DNA from: a virus
Reading direction: 5' to 3' (one strand)
Virus record (IMG/VR): IMGVR_UViG_3300013101_000112
Coordinates: 1-22,578 of that record
Length of the DNA: 22,578 bases
Made by a program: the position numbers and the translations under genes. The notes beneath the pieces are model-generated. The model searched no databases. It was not told where the DNA came from and saw only the letters and a list, made by a program, of their open reading frames with translations. Positions 4,419 to 12,256 of this stretch are shown here, piece by piece. The first letter of the stretch is position 1, and every line of letters begins with the position of its first letter.

Positions 4419-6041
4419 ATGTCAGTCGACGCAACAGCAACGATAGAGGCCACGGGCCTCGCCCCGAAGCGTAAGAATCTCGGACCCATCGTCGGTGGTC
4501 AGTTCCGACACGAGGTGAACGACGATGAGACTGTAACGATCTTCAACGTCCCGATCTTCGCCACGACCAAGCGCGGCGACTTCGACTACGATGACGCATG
4601 GATCGACGCGGCGATCGAGAACGCCGACAAGGAGTATCTCGACGGGCACTTGCCGCCGATGCACATGGGTCACTTCGACGATGAGCGCAATCCCAACCCG
4701 AGGGAGGTGGGCGCGTTTAAGATCCAGCGCAAGGGCACGATGATGCTCGGCGGCAAGCCGGTGCCGGTCATGTACGCCGACCTGTACGTGACCGACAGTG
4801 AAACGTTCGCGATGATTCAGTCGAAGCGTCTGCGCTATCGCTCGGTCGAGGCGAACTTCGACAAGCAACGCATCAGGTCGCTCGCGCTTCTCGACAGCGA
4901 GCCGCCGTTCCACAAGCTGCCAATGACCACCGTGTCAGATGACACAATCGAGATCCCGGATTCGCTTCCCGGCTCACTTGTAGTAGGGTTCTCGGAGTCG
5001 AAGCACTGCCAGCGAATCGCTCTGGAGTTTCCGCCGATGACCGTTACGAAGATCAAGTCGAACTGGATGGATGGACTCCAGATCGTTTCGTTCTCCGATG
5101 GCGAGGTTCGCGCCTACACGCCGTCCGGTCTTGACGAGCTGCGCGCCGAACGGCCCGAGTTGTTCGCAGAGGTGGAAGAGAGCGAGAACGAGCCCGGCGG
5201 TGAAGACAGTGGCGACGGTGCCGAGGCTGAGGACTTGATCGAAGAAGAGTCCGACAAGGCCGCCGAAGACGCCGCCGAAGAAGAGCCTGCCGAAGTCGAA
5301 GAGAAGATGGCCGACGAGATCAAGCCCGGCGAGACGTCCGAAGGCGACGACGAAGAATCCGCCGCGGAGTCCGACGACTTTGAAAAGAAGCCCGAAGGCG
5401 AAGAGGCGCAGATGGGGGCGATGGACGGCAAGTCTGACACCGTCAAGGCCATCGAAGCTCTGATCGATACACTTGGCGATGAGGCTGCGCTGAAAGCGAT
5501 TCAGGCCCTCATCGAGACGACCGTTGGTGAAGAGAACGGCATCCCCGAAGCGGGGGCCGAAGTACAGGGCGTGCCCGCGATCATGTCCGAAGGAGCTTCC
5601 ATGGATTCCGAGAAGATGAGCGAAATCATGGTCGAGAGCCGCACTCGCCTCGCGAACCTCGAAAAGTTCAAGGCCGACGTCATGAGTGAGCGCGCTGTGC
5701 GCGAAGCTGTTGCGTCTCTGTCCGGCCGGGTCACTGGCGAGGACATCGAGAGCGAGCTGGTCAAGTTCGCTGAAGAGCACGGCATCAAGGCCATGAAGAG
5801 CCATGCCGCTTCGCTCCGCAGCTCACTGCCCTCGATCAACGTCGAGGACAGCGAAGACAAGTTCGCGGAGGGCGGCGCAATGCGCAACGTTCCCGATGAA
5901 GTGGCGAAGTACCGGAGCAAGAGCCCCGAGCACTTCGAGGCGGCCTTCAAGGCCAATACACTGTTCGCTGATGGACGCTGTACGAGTCTCTCTCGTGAGC
6001 GTTTCATCGAGATCGAAGTCGACCGCGTGATCGGTTCGTAG
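4419..6041 (+). CDS. Mu I-like prohead protease fused in frame to scaffold
   Basis: A 540-residue protein in three parts. Residues 1-200 resemble the Mu gpI-type prohead protease, with candidate catalytic residues His82 or His85 (PPMHMGHF) and Ser142 (RLRYRSVEA), the positions expected from herpesvirus-like assembly proteases. Residues about 245-345 are a strongly acidic Glu/Asp/Ala/Pro linker. Residues about 395-540 are helical and charged, as in scaffolding proteins. A protease-scaffold fusion of this kind shapes and matures the prohead and is digested before packaging. No good Shine-Dalgarno precedes the ATG at 4419, 15 nt after the HTH gene, so initiation may be weak. An internal start at 5601 probably makes the scaffold alone. 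The catalytic residue assignment is inference from pattern. Confidence 0.85.
   Translation: MSVDATATIEATGLAPKRKNLGPIVGGQFRHEVNDDETVTIFNVPIFATTKRGDFDYDDAWIDAAIENADKEYLDGHLPPMHMGHFDDERNPNPREVGAFKIQRKGTMMLGGKPVPVMYADLYVTDSETFAMIQSKRLRYRSVEANFDKQRIRSLALLDSEPPFHKLPMTTVSDDTIEIPDSLPGSLVVGFSESKHCQRIALEFPPMTVTKIKSNWMDGLQIVSFSDGEVRAYTPSGLDELRAERPELFAEVEESENEPGGEDSGDGAEAEDLIEEESDKAAEDAAEEEPAEVEEKMADEIKPGETSEGDDEESAAESDDFEKKPEGEEAQMGAMDGKSDTVKAIEALIDTLGDEAALKAIQALIETTVGEENGIPEAGAEVQGVPAIMSEGASMDSEKMSEIMVESRTRLANLEKFKADVMSERAVREAVASLSGRVTGEDIESELVKFAEEHGIKAMKSHAASLRSSLPSINVEDSEDKFAEGGAMRNVPDEVAKYRSKSPEHFEAAFKANTLFADGRCTSLSRERFIEIEVDRVIGS
5601..6041 (+). CDS. Nested scaffold protein from internal in-frame start
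   Basis: An in-frame ATG at 5601 is preceded by GAAGGAG with 6 nt spacing, a far better ribosome site than that of the full-length gene. Translation would give a 146-residue product beginning MDSEKMSEIMVESRTRL, equal to residues 395-540 of the protease fusion. It is charged and mostly helical. The arrangement copies phage Mu I/Z and lambda C/Nu3, where an internal start makes many copies of scaffold and few of protease. The strong site inside an otherwise uninterrupted gene is seen directly; abundance and role are inferred. Confidence 0.75.
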   Translation: MDSEKMSEIMVESRTRLANLEKFKADVMSERAVREAVASLSGRVTGEDIESELVKFAEEHGIKAMKSHAASLRSSLPSINVEDSEDKFAEGGAMRNVPDEVAKYRSKSPEHFEAAFKANTLFADGRCTSLSRERFIEIEVDRVIGS

Positions 6042-6049
6042 GAGAAGAC

Positions 6050-6505
6050 ATGGCACTCGCACAGAACACGTTTTACGACACGCATCCCCGTCCGGTCACG
6101 CTGACCAACGCGCATCTCGTCGAGGACGCTGCACAGATTTGGTTGAACTCGCTCGTCGGCATCGATGCCACGAGTGGCCTCGCCATCCCGTACGACGGCG
6201 GCCTGACGGCATTCATGGGTCTCGCGACTCACGAGCGGCTCGGCACGAGCGGCGTCTACGGTGCTGGCGACTCGCGTGGCGAGATCGTCATCGACGTCTC
6301 CGGCCCACAGATCAAGGTGCCCGTCACTGCTGCGGCTTCGGCCGCCGACAACGGGCTCCCCGTCTGGGCGACCGATGACGGTACGTTCACCAAGACGGAC
6401 CCGACCGGCTCGCTGCCGGTTGGCTACATTCGTAACTGGCTCTCGGGAACGACTTGCTGGGTGCAGCTTTTGAGCGCCCAGGAGTTCTTCGCGCAGACCA
6501 CCTAG
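6050..6505 (+). CDS. Capsid cement/decoration-like protein (DUF2190-like)
   Basis: A 151-residue beta-rich protein beginning MALAQNTFYDTHPRPVTLTN. It shows the features of small capsid cement proteins: an N-terminal Thr/Val-rich strand, a central Gly-rich segment (GGLTAFMGLATHERLG), IVIDVSGPQIKVPV, and a C-terminal strand (GYIRNWLSGTTCWVQLL). Such DUF2190-like proteins lie just before the major capsid gene and lock capsid faces together. TAGGAG lies 6 nt before the ATG. The gene ends in two tandem TAG codons, 14 nt before the major capsid protein start. Assignment rests on size, position and strand pattern; a head decoration role is likely but not proven. Confidence 0.65.
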   Translation: MALAQNTFYDTHPRPVTLTNAHLVEDAAQIWLNSLVGIDATSGLAIPYDGGLTAFMGLATHERLGTSGVYGAGDSRGEIVIDVSGPQIKVPVTAAASAADNGLPVWATDDGTFTKTDPTGSLPVGYIRNWLSGTTCWVQLLSAQEFFAQTT

Positions 6506-6518
6506 TAGGAGTCTTCCG

Positions 6519-7478
6519 ATGGCTGTCAACAGTACAAACACGCAGCAGGCGGGTCTTCTCAATGACCATCGCGATGCTTTCCTCAACACTCGCCGTTCGT
6601 CAGACCCGAAGGTCTCGATGGCGATGGATCTCGGCCTGTCATCTGACAAGCGTGTCGAGACTCGTGCCTACTACACGGCAGCTCCGCATGCGCAGTTCCG
6701 CGCATACGGTGATCCCGTGAACGAAGGCCAGTTCGACAGTGTGAAGTGGGACACTCCGAACCACATCTACGACCTCCGCCTCTCGTGGAGCAAGTACGAT
6801 CGTGAGGACGATCTCACTCAGTCGCTCACCGAGCAGGCGCGCACCGGCGGGGCATCCCTCGCGGGTACGCCCGAGCGGGCGCTGTTCGACTACATCAACG
6901 GCACGACGCTGTTGATGCCGTCGCTCCAGAACGCTTCGGACGGTCTCGCGGCCTACAGCGCGACGACTCGCTTCGAGACCGCCGGTGGCAACATCGAGGC
7001 CGGTCACTCGTTCGCGAGTTCGAGCGGCGTTCGCATCGCGATCTATGCGGCGCACAACCGGTTCCGCCAGTTCAAGGCTCGCGGCGAGCCGCTTCACCCG
7101 GAGCCGGTGCTCGACAGCTCGATGCTCGTGATCTATTCGAGTGCCGACAACCTCACCTTCGCTGAGGCGTTCAACCTGCCGGTGGTGGATAACGCGAGCG
7201 GCAACGCTGGCATCTCCAACATCCTGCAAGCGCAGCTCGGCGGGCGTATCTATACGCTCTGGGAGACGAGCCGTTTGCCCGCTGGAACATGCGTCGTGTT
7301 CCTGTCTGGCGCGAAGAAGCCGTTCTTCATGCAGACGCGCACGAACATGGTCGAGTCGTACGGCGACGACGGCAACAGCGATGACGCTCGTGGCACCGGC
7401 CGCGAGTACGTCCAGTGGGAACAGCGACAGGGCTTCGGCGCTGGCGTCATGTTCGGAACGATCAAGATCACCGGCTGA
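6519..7478 (+). CDS. Major capsid protein, Mu gpT-like
   Basis: A 319-residue protein beginning MAVNSTNTQQAGLLNDHRDAF. Length and position directly after scaffold and cement genes fit a HK97-fold major head subunit of the Mu gpT type (about 305 residues). Supporting segments are the N-arm, a charged helix-rich region around WSKYDREDDLTQSLTEQA, a Gly/Ser-rich middle, and a C-terminal strand pair (EYVQWEQRQGFGAG, then FGTIKITG). AGGAG lies 8 nt before the ATG, the strongest expected expression in the operon. No proteolytic site can be assigned. A Mu-like fold is inferred from gene order and pattern, not from alignment. Confidence 0.75.
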   Translation: MAVNSTNTQQAGLLNDHRDAFLNTRRSSDPKVSMAMDLGLSSDKRVETRAYYTAAPHAQFRAYGDPVNEGQFDSVKWDTPNHIYDLRLSWSKYDREDDLTQSLTEQARTGGASLAGTPERALFDYINGTTLLMPSLQNASDGLAAYSATTRFETAGGNIEAGHSFASSSGVRIAIYAAHNRFRQFKARGEPLHPEPVLDSSMLVIYSSADNLTFAEAFNLPVVDNASGNAGISNILQAQLGGRIYTLWETSRLPAGTCVVFLSGAKKPFFMQTRTNMVESYGDDGNSDDARGTGREYVQWEQRQGFGAGVMFGTIKITG

Positions 7479-7510
7479 TCCACAGCCTCAGTCCAGAAAG
7501 GGTGTACGGT

Positions 7511-8269
7511 ATGACGACCCCGATAGCTGACAGAGTAGAGGAAGTCCGTCTGCGCTTGAAAAAGCTCGACGGCAAGGGCCCCGAATCGAAAGCACTTGGC
7601 GAAGAACTCAAGTCGCTCACTGAAACGAAGCGTGCCCAGGAAAGCGAGTTGATCTCGCCCGACTCGTTGCTCGGAGCAGCGGTCGACGTCCTGAAGAATC
7701 AGAAGATCGCGTACTACTGGTGCGGCACGATCCCGGTCGGCACGAAGCTCGATCCCATGGATCCGCTCGGCATCGCGACGATCGACGATCCGGAGATCCG
7801 ACCGCACCCGCCGTTCTTCACGACGATCATCGCCGGCATCAGCTTCCCGCAGTACATCGAGCCGATCTCCCGGCGTGGTGGCACGAGCGGCGAGCAGGAG
7901 CGTGTGCGTTTAAACGGAGAGGTTCATATCCTCCGTGAAGATCAGGTTCTACGCATCGCGGCCGAGATGCCGCTCACGTATGTGGACTGGACCCATCGAA
8001 CGCGCCTCACGCAAGACGAGTTCGGCAACCGCAAGCGTCTGAAGATTCCGACCGCACAGAAGGTCATGCTCCGCTCCGAGGAGTACATCCGTGAGGCCGA
8101 GGATGATGCGAAGTCGCAGAATCGTCGCTCGCATATCATCCAGCCGCGCATCACCGCTACAATGAAGCCGATTGGCCTCTACGTCTACATGGTGAAGGTT
8201 GTCGACGAAAATGGTAGGCTGGCAGGCATCCCGAAGCCCGTCTCGCAGTTGGGCATCAGTCTGCCGTAG
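7511..8269 (+). CDS. Hypothetical virion-associated protein (252 aa)
   Basis: A 252-residue protein beginning MTTPIADRVEEVRLRLKKL. The first 50 residues form a charged helix, possibly a coiled coil (EEVRLRLKKLDGKGPESKAL). The rest is mixed, with PPFFTTIIAGISFPQYIEPIS and a basic stretch around NRKRLKIPTAQKVML. The ATG at 7511 follows GAAAGGG by 10 nt and lies 32 nt after the capsid gene; the frame also runs back into that gene, so a longer form is rejected. It contains a GTTTAAAC site at 7908. Its place between major capsid and the CBM-bearing protein suggests a head-surface or connector role. No family is recognised. Confidence 0.75.
   Translation: MTTPIADRVEEVRLRLKKLDGKGPESKALGEELKSLTETKRAQESELISPDSLLGAAVDVLKNQKIAYYWCGTIPVGTKLDPMDPLGIATIDDPEIRPHPPFFTTIIAGISFPQYIEPISRRGGTSGEQERVRLNGEVHILREDQVLRIAAEMPLTYVDWTHRTRLTQDEFGNRKRLKIPTAQKVMLRSEEYIREAEDDAKSQNRRSHIIQPRITATMKPIGLYVYMVKVVDENGRLAGIPKPVSQLGISLP
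7908..7915. promoter_or_regulatory. GTTTAAAC site 3
   Basis: CGTTTAAACGG lies inside the 252-aa gene in frame CGT TTA AAC, using TTA, a leucine codon that looks rare in this GC-rich window. It has the same flanks (C before, GG after) as the junction copies. Confidence 0.5.
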
Positions 8270-8277
8270 GAGATCGA

Positions 8278-9573
8278 ATGTCTGGAACACCCACATGGGC
8301 GCAGCTCATTGACCGCCTCACGGCTGTAACGGACATCGACAAATCCACGCGTGCATTCGTCGAGGGCGAGCTTCTCGCCAAGTACGAGGTACTCGAAGCG
8401 GAGAGCGCCGGCGACTACGGTCCGTCCGGCAACCCCGGCTACACGCAAGGGCACCGCGGCATCATGTCCGGCAGCCTCAGCGCGGATCTCTTGCAGGTTG
8501 TCCTGATTCCGCTCTTAATGGATGCGGGCAAGGTGAGCGGAAGTCCGGGCACTGCAAACAACATCATTCGTCTGCGGAATGATTTCTTCGACTACATGCG
8601 ACTCGACGCAACCCTGAACCGGGTTCAGTCTCGCGTGATGACGTACGGTGCCGCTGCCCCCGGTGCGAACACGGGTGACGGAGACGTCGTGCGTCTCACG
8701 GTCGACGAACACGGTTTCGATCTCGAAGCCGTGACGAGTGAGCAGAAGACGATCATCTGCCGCGAGGACCAAACGCTCGGCTCGCGTCGTGGCGCAGAGC
8801 TGTTCGAGATCCACGGCACGGAGCCGTCCCAGGACAATATCAATCTGTTTATTCAGGGCTCGGCCCTGATCCAGTCGATGCGCGTACGGCATGCGGGCTC
8901 CGGCGACGGGCAGTCCCTCATGACGAACAGCAGCTTCGATGAGGCTCTGATCGTTGGCGTGCCAGCCGACACGGTTCCGGGCTGGGAGACGCTCATCGGG
9001 GATGCCGGTCTGACGCTGAACAGCGACATCTTCATTGCGCCGCCCGGCGTACAGGACGTCGACTCGTTCTCGCTCGATTCAGTCGGTGACTTCCACATCG
9101 TACAGAGCATCGAGGACGCTGGCTTCACAGCGAACGTCTCGACGCCGTACGTGCTCAGTGCGAAGATCAAGTCGACCGGTGCTGACGGATCGCTCACGCT
9201 GCGCATGGGCTCAAAGTCGATCACTATCCCTGATCTGACGGCTATCGGTGCTGGCTGGGTCGACGTCATCATGGTCATGAATACGGATCTGTGGCCCGCG
9301 AACTTCTACGAAGACCGCATGGACATCGAGGTTCAGGTTTCCGGTATGACCGCTGGCAACATCCAGATCGACAATCTGATCTTCACCGCTCTCGATCTCG
9401 CGGACAGCTCGTATTATCACATGCGCAGCGGACAGACTCCGTTCCAGCTCGATGACGAGTTCACGCTTGGTGACGCTGAGGGCGTCGACGCGAAGATCCA
9501 GCACATGTGGATCGCTGCGGGGCTCGGCTACCTGCCGCACGACGCCGCACCGACGATCCCGGATCCCACATAA
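8278..9573 (+). CDS. Virion protein with carbohydrate-binding-like module (431 aa)
   Basis: A 431-residue protein. Residues 1-214 are of unknown type, with helical N-terminus, GxxxRLxNDFF and Arg-rich motifs. Residues about 216-372 look like a CBM4/9-type jelly-roll: NSSFDEALIVG, VPGWETL, SVGDFHIVQSIEDAG, YVLSAKIKSTG, then DLTAIGAGWVDV, the usual 'N-SFE, PGW, D-W-i-Q, Y-l-S-k, W' sequence of such modules. A final segment of about 60 residues follows, so the module may be inserted. GGAG is 6 nt before the ATG. It sits between capsid and neck genes, so the module is probably displayed on the head and would bind host or environmental glycans. Module identity is a pattern reading. Confidence 0.7.
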   Translation: MSGTPTWAQLIDRLTAVTDIDKSTRAFVEGELLAKYEVLEAESAGDYGPSGNPGYTQGHRGIMSGSLSADLLQVVLIPLLMDAGKVSGSPGTANNIIRLRNDFFDYMRLDATLNRVQSRVMTYGAAAPGANTGDGDVVRLTVDEHGFDLEAVTSEQKTIICREDQTLGSRRGAELFEIHGTEPSQDNINLFIQGSALIQSMRVRHAGSGDGQSLMTNSSFDEALIVGVPADTVPGWETLIGDAGLTLNSDIFIAPPGVQDVDSFSLDSVGDFHIVQSIEDAGFTANVSTPYVLSAKIKSTGADGSLTLRMGSKSITIPDLTAIGAGWVDVIMVMNTDLWPANFYEDRMDIEVQVSGMTAGNIQIDNLIFTALDLADSSYYHMRSGQTPFQLDDEFTLGDAEGVDAKIQHMWIAAGLGYLPHDAAPTIPDPT

Positions 9574-9992
9574 TGGCAACGCTCAAGGAAGAGTTCCTGC
9601 TCCGCTACTCCGAAGCGCGAGTCATCCAGCTCACGAACCCTGATCTGCGCGCACCGCAAGCGATCGACACCGTGCGCCTCGACAGCGCAGTGGCCGACGC
9701 AAACGGCGACTTCGAGACCATGGTGCAAGCGGCGTATGCCGAGGACGACTCGCAGCACATCCGGGTCGGTGTGCTTCTGGTCGAGTCGATCCTCATGGAG
9801 TATGGATCCGCTACGGGATCCGCGGCTCAGGCAATCCGCGCTAAGGCGACGGATGAAGCCGCGAAGCTGCGCGTTGTGACCGGTCGCGGAAGGCCCGCGG
9901 TGCAGACGACGGCAATCCTGTCTCCGTACGGATCGTTCCCCGACATGCTCCCGAGTCCGCGTCTTGGGGAAGACCGTTCAGGCGGTGCGTAA
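9573..9992 (+). CDS. Neck protein, Mu gp36-like (DUF1320)
   Basis: A 139-residue protein beginning MATLKEEFLLRYSEARVIQLTN. The opening pattern 'E-F-x2-RY-x-EARVIQLTNPD', followed by IDTVRLDSAVADANGDFE and a helix-rich C-terminus, fits the DUF1320 family (Mu gp36), a head-tail connector subunit of about 140 residues. In Mu it lies immediately after the major capsid region, as it does here with two extra genes between. Its ATG overlaps the previous TAA by one base (TAATG), and its TAA overlaps the next ATG in the same way. The role in neck assembly is inferred from the family; sequence identity was not measured. Confidence 0.7.
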   Translation: MATLKEEFLLRYSEARVIQLTNPDLRAPQAIDTVRLDSAVADANGDFETMVQAAYAEDDSQHIRVGVLLVESILMEYGSATGSAAQAIRAKATDEAAKLRVVTGRGRPAVQTTAILSPYGSFPDMLPSPRLGEDRSGGA

Positions 9993-10783
9993 TGAATCCG
10001 CTACAGCAGATCGAGCAGCTCGACTACTTGACTCGATCTGCCGTGTGGCCGGGTGTTGGCGGGAAAGCCGTCATGGACTCGATGATCTCTGCGCTCACGC
10101 CGCAAGAGCTGGTCGGTGAGGCATCGAGCCACTTCGTAGTCTGGGCCCCGTCAACAGACACCGGTGACGCCGAGCAGCCGGACATGATCGACCAACGGTA
10201 CAGCGCGTGGCTCGCGTGCGTCGTGTACGGCGACCGGAAGGGCGAGCATCCCGTCATCGGCGGAACCATGGGCCCAGATGGCGTGCTGGCGAGCGACGGT
10301 CGCGGCCTGCTCGAAGTCCAAGCTCCGTTCCTCGAAGCGGTCGCGAAGCTCACCGGCGCGAACGGGATCCGGGCGACATGCGCCTACAAGAGCGGGATTG
10401 CCCCGGCGATGATCGATCGCACGAACTGGGTGTTCCGGCAGTACACGTTCCTGTGCATGGCGTCATCGAAAGCCTACTACCACCCTGTGCGCAGGCTCTC
10501 GAAGTCGGGCTCGACGCTCACATGGACGCTGCCCCCCGACAGGTTCGATCGGTTCCGCATCGTACTGAGGGTTGCGGACGGCTCCACGACCCCTCCAGCG
10601 TCCCCGACAGACGGCAGGGGAGTCGCACTCGCCTCCGATCTCGCGACGACTGTGGACGATCCTGCGGCGTCTCCGGTGGCCTATTCTGCCTTCGCAGCCT
10701 ACGATGGCCGGCAAGACGGTGCTCCTGCCGTCGAGAGGGCCTACAGCGCCCTGGAGGCTGGCTCGACGCTGGCGATCCCGTAA
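9992..10783 (+). CDS. Hypothetical neck/tail protein, possibly gp37-like (263 aa)
   Basis: A 263-residue protein beginning MNPLQQIEQLDYLTRSAVWPGV. The first 150-160 residues are mixed alpha/beta with a Trp/Tyr-rich stretch (RTNWVFRQYTFLCMASSKAYYHPV). The last 100 are Thr/Pro/Ser-rich and beta-like, resembling an added surface domain. Position after the gp36-like gene would correspond to Mu gp37 (DUF1834), but no specific motif confirms that. Both ends overlap neighbours as TAATG. Function is uncertain: a tail terminator or connector with an extra domain is the first guess. Confidence 0.6.
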   Translation: MNPLQQIEQLDYLTRSAVWPGVGGKAVMDSMISALTPQELVGEASSHFVVWAPSTDTGDAEQPDMIDQRYSAWLACVVYGDRKGEHPVIGGTMGPDGVLASDGRGLLEVQAPFLEAVAKLTGANGIRATCAYKSGIAPAMIDRTNWVFRQYTFLCMASSKAYYHPVRRLSKSGSTLTWTLPPDRFDRFRIVLRVADGSTTPPASPTDGRGVALASDLATTVDDPAASPVAYSAFAAYDGRQDGAPAVERAYSALEAGSTLAIP

Positions 10784-11349
10784 TGAGTACCCCGATCCTC
10801 AGAATCGCTCTCGTAGTGCCTGGGCGGCTCGTGTGGGGCGCGAATCCGGCGTTCAACACGTACCCCTACGGTGGGATCGAGCTGGGATTCGTTGGGCGCG
10901 TGAACTTCATGCCCCGCGAGCGCGTTCAGGAGATCACCGATCCGACCACCGGGCGCGTGCTAGATGCCGTGTCGGCTGGCGACAGTGCCCTTCTCTCGTG
11001 TCGTATTCGGGACGCCGATGACACTGCCTCTGAGGCGGTGTTCCTCAACACGGAGAAGGGTGCTGCTACCCAACGAATGCGGATCGATATCGGAGGGGAC
11101 AACGGTGCTGGGTACCTCTACTCACAGCGTGTAAACGCTCTGACCTTTGTGCCCGATGCCGTCGTGGATGGGAACAACGACATTCACAGGATTGTGCATT
11201 TCTACAAGGCCATGCCGCGCCAACAGGATAGCTTCGAGATCCTCTTGCGCATGGGATCCAAGGCCGAGATGCCGATCGAGTTCCAAGCGATCCCGAACGC
11301 ATCAGGGGAGCTTGCTACGATGCTCTTCCCCGGTGACGGACTGTTCTAA
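10783..11349 (+). CDS. Hypothetical tail protein, possible tube subunit (188 aa)
   Basis: A 188-residue beta-rich protein beginning MSTPILRIALVVPGRLVWGAN. It has repeated short strands, including YGGIELGFVGRVNF and SAGDSALLSCRIRD, and ends with the pattern MPIEFQAIPNASGELATMLF. That closing strand, turn, strand pattern is common at the end of phage tail tube subunits, which is the basis for a tentative tube call. It overlaps both neighbours by one base. A GTGTAAAC site lies inside it. No other ORF in the window is a better tube candidate, but this one is not proven. Confidence 0.5.
   Translation: MSTPILRIALVVPGRLVWGANPAFNTYPYGGIELGFVGRVNFMPRERVQEITDPTTGRVLDAVSAGDSALLSCRIRDADDTASEAVFLNTEKGAATQRMRIDIGGDNGAGYLYSQRVNALTFVPDAVVDGNNDIHRIVHFYKAMPRQQDSFEILLRMGSKAEMPIEFQAIPNASGELATMLFPGDGLF
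11129..11136 (-). promoter_or_regulatory. GTTTACAC site 4 (reversed orientation)
   Basis: GCGTGTAAACGC inside the possible tube gene reads CGTTTACACGC on the minus strand. It is the only GTTTACAC copy within a late gene in this orientation; the coding frame is CGT GTA AAC. Confidence 0.45.
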
Positions 11350-11978
11350 TGCCTCGCGTGACGATCGAGTGGGGCACCATGGTTGGGAGCCTCATTGAAA
11401 ATGCGAAGGCACCGAAGGCTATCCTCCAGCAGACTGCGGCGATTCTTGTCGCCGGCGCACGCGAAGCATTCCTCGAAGGCGGCAGGCAGCCCGAGGGGAA
11501 ATGGCCCGACCGCGCAGTTCCAAACATCGCAGGCATCTTCTCTGACTTCAGCGGTGGCAGACCCGCTCCGCTATCGCGTAGGTTCGAGACGGGGCAGACG
11601 CTCGTGGACACCGGCAGGTTGCGGCAGAGCGTTCAAGATCCGCAGAATGCCGAGATTGATCTGGCATCGTTGCTGGTATCGCTACGTTCAAATCTCCCGT
11701 ACGCGAGCAAGCAACAAGATGGCGCAACGGACGAACTGATCGGCGTCGTCACGCAAGAGTTCCAAGATTGGCTTGCGCGATTTCTGAAGAGCAATCCAGA
11801 CAAGATGAAGGATGATGCCGGTGGTCTCGGGTGGTTGCTGAATAAGACCATGCTCGACAAAGAGATCCGCATCGACATCCCGGCGCGTCCGTTTCTTGAG
11901 ATTACGGACCAAGACATCGAAGACATCGAGGACATGATCGGCTTGCTCATCGCGAGAAGCCCTGACACGGAGGCGTGA
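11349..11978 (+). CDS. Phage virion morphogenesis (tail completion) protein, gpG-like
   Basis: A 209-residue protein of the virion morphogenesis family (Mu gpG / P2 gpS type). The family pattern is visible in order: a helical N-terminus, GGRQPEGKWPDR near residue 42, TLVDTGRLRQSVQDP at about residues 84-98 (the LxDTGxLRxSxxx motif), YASKQQDG, and IPARPFLEITDQDIEDIEDMIG near the C-terminus (the PaRpFLgls motif). These proteins finish the tail or join head and tail. Its start overlaps the previous stop (TAATG), and its own TGA overlaps the next ATG. This is the most secure tail assignment in the window. Confidence 0.85.
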   Translation: MPRVTIEWGTMVGSLIENAKAPKAILQQTAAILVAGAREAFLEGGRQPEGKWPDRAVPNIAGIFSDFSGGRPAPLSRRFETGQTLVDTGRLRQSVQDPQNAEIDLASLLVSLRSNLPYASKQQDGATDELIGVVTQEFQDWLARFLKSNPDKMKDDAGGLGWLLNKTMLDKEIRIDIPARPFLEITDQDIEDIEDMIGLLIARSPDTEA

Positions 11979-12256
11979 TGGCAATCAGTGAATGGGGCAC
12001 AGGACAAGTGCTTGAGTTCTTCCGCACCGGCGGTCGCATCTCGGCGTCCGAGTTCAATGTCATGGACGCCGACACGCGTACGGCGTTCCGCATTCTGTTC
12101 GAGAAGACGGAGTCCGATAGGCTTGCTGAATCGTTGACGGTGGCATTTGCTCAGGCTGTAGAAGTCGCGGAGCAGAAAGATCCTGTAGACTCGCACAATC
12201 CGCCCGCGTCTGATGATGCCGGGTTCCCGATGAAGCTTGGAGAGGAATCAACGTAA
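11978..12256 (+). CDS. Hypothetical small tail-region protein (92 aa)
   Basis: A 92-residue acidic protein beginning MAISEWGTGQVLEFFRTGGRI. It has a helical core with hydrophobic faces (SEFNVMDADTRTAFRILFEKTE, AESLTVAFAQAVEVAEQ) and a disordered acidic tail. A GTG at 11975 would add one Met; the ATG overlapping the previous stop was preferred. It lies between the gpG-like gene and the large 488-aa gene, where tail chaperone or tail terminator genes often lie in other phages, but no frameshift motif or family signature was found. Function unknown. Confidence 0.65.
   Translation: MAISEWGTGQVLEFFRTGGRISASEFNVMDADTRTAFRILFEKTESDRLAESLTVAFAQAVEVAEQKDPVDSHNPPASDDAGFPMKLGEEST

Noticed and set aside
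5501-6649. A 382-aa minus-strand ORF
   Set aside because: It is antisense to protease-scaffold, cement and capsid genes, is rich in Arg/Ser, and has no promoter or ribosome site; an expected shadow in GC-rich DNA.
7501-7507. GGTGTAC before the 252-aa gene as a further operator
   Set aside because: Only one arm is present and no -35 or -10 is nearby; it overlaps the ribosome-site region by chance.
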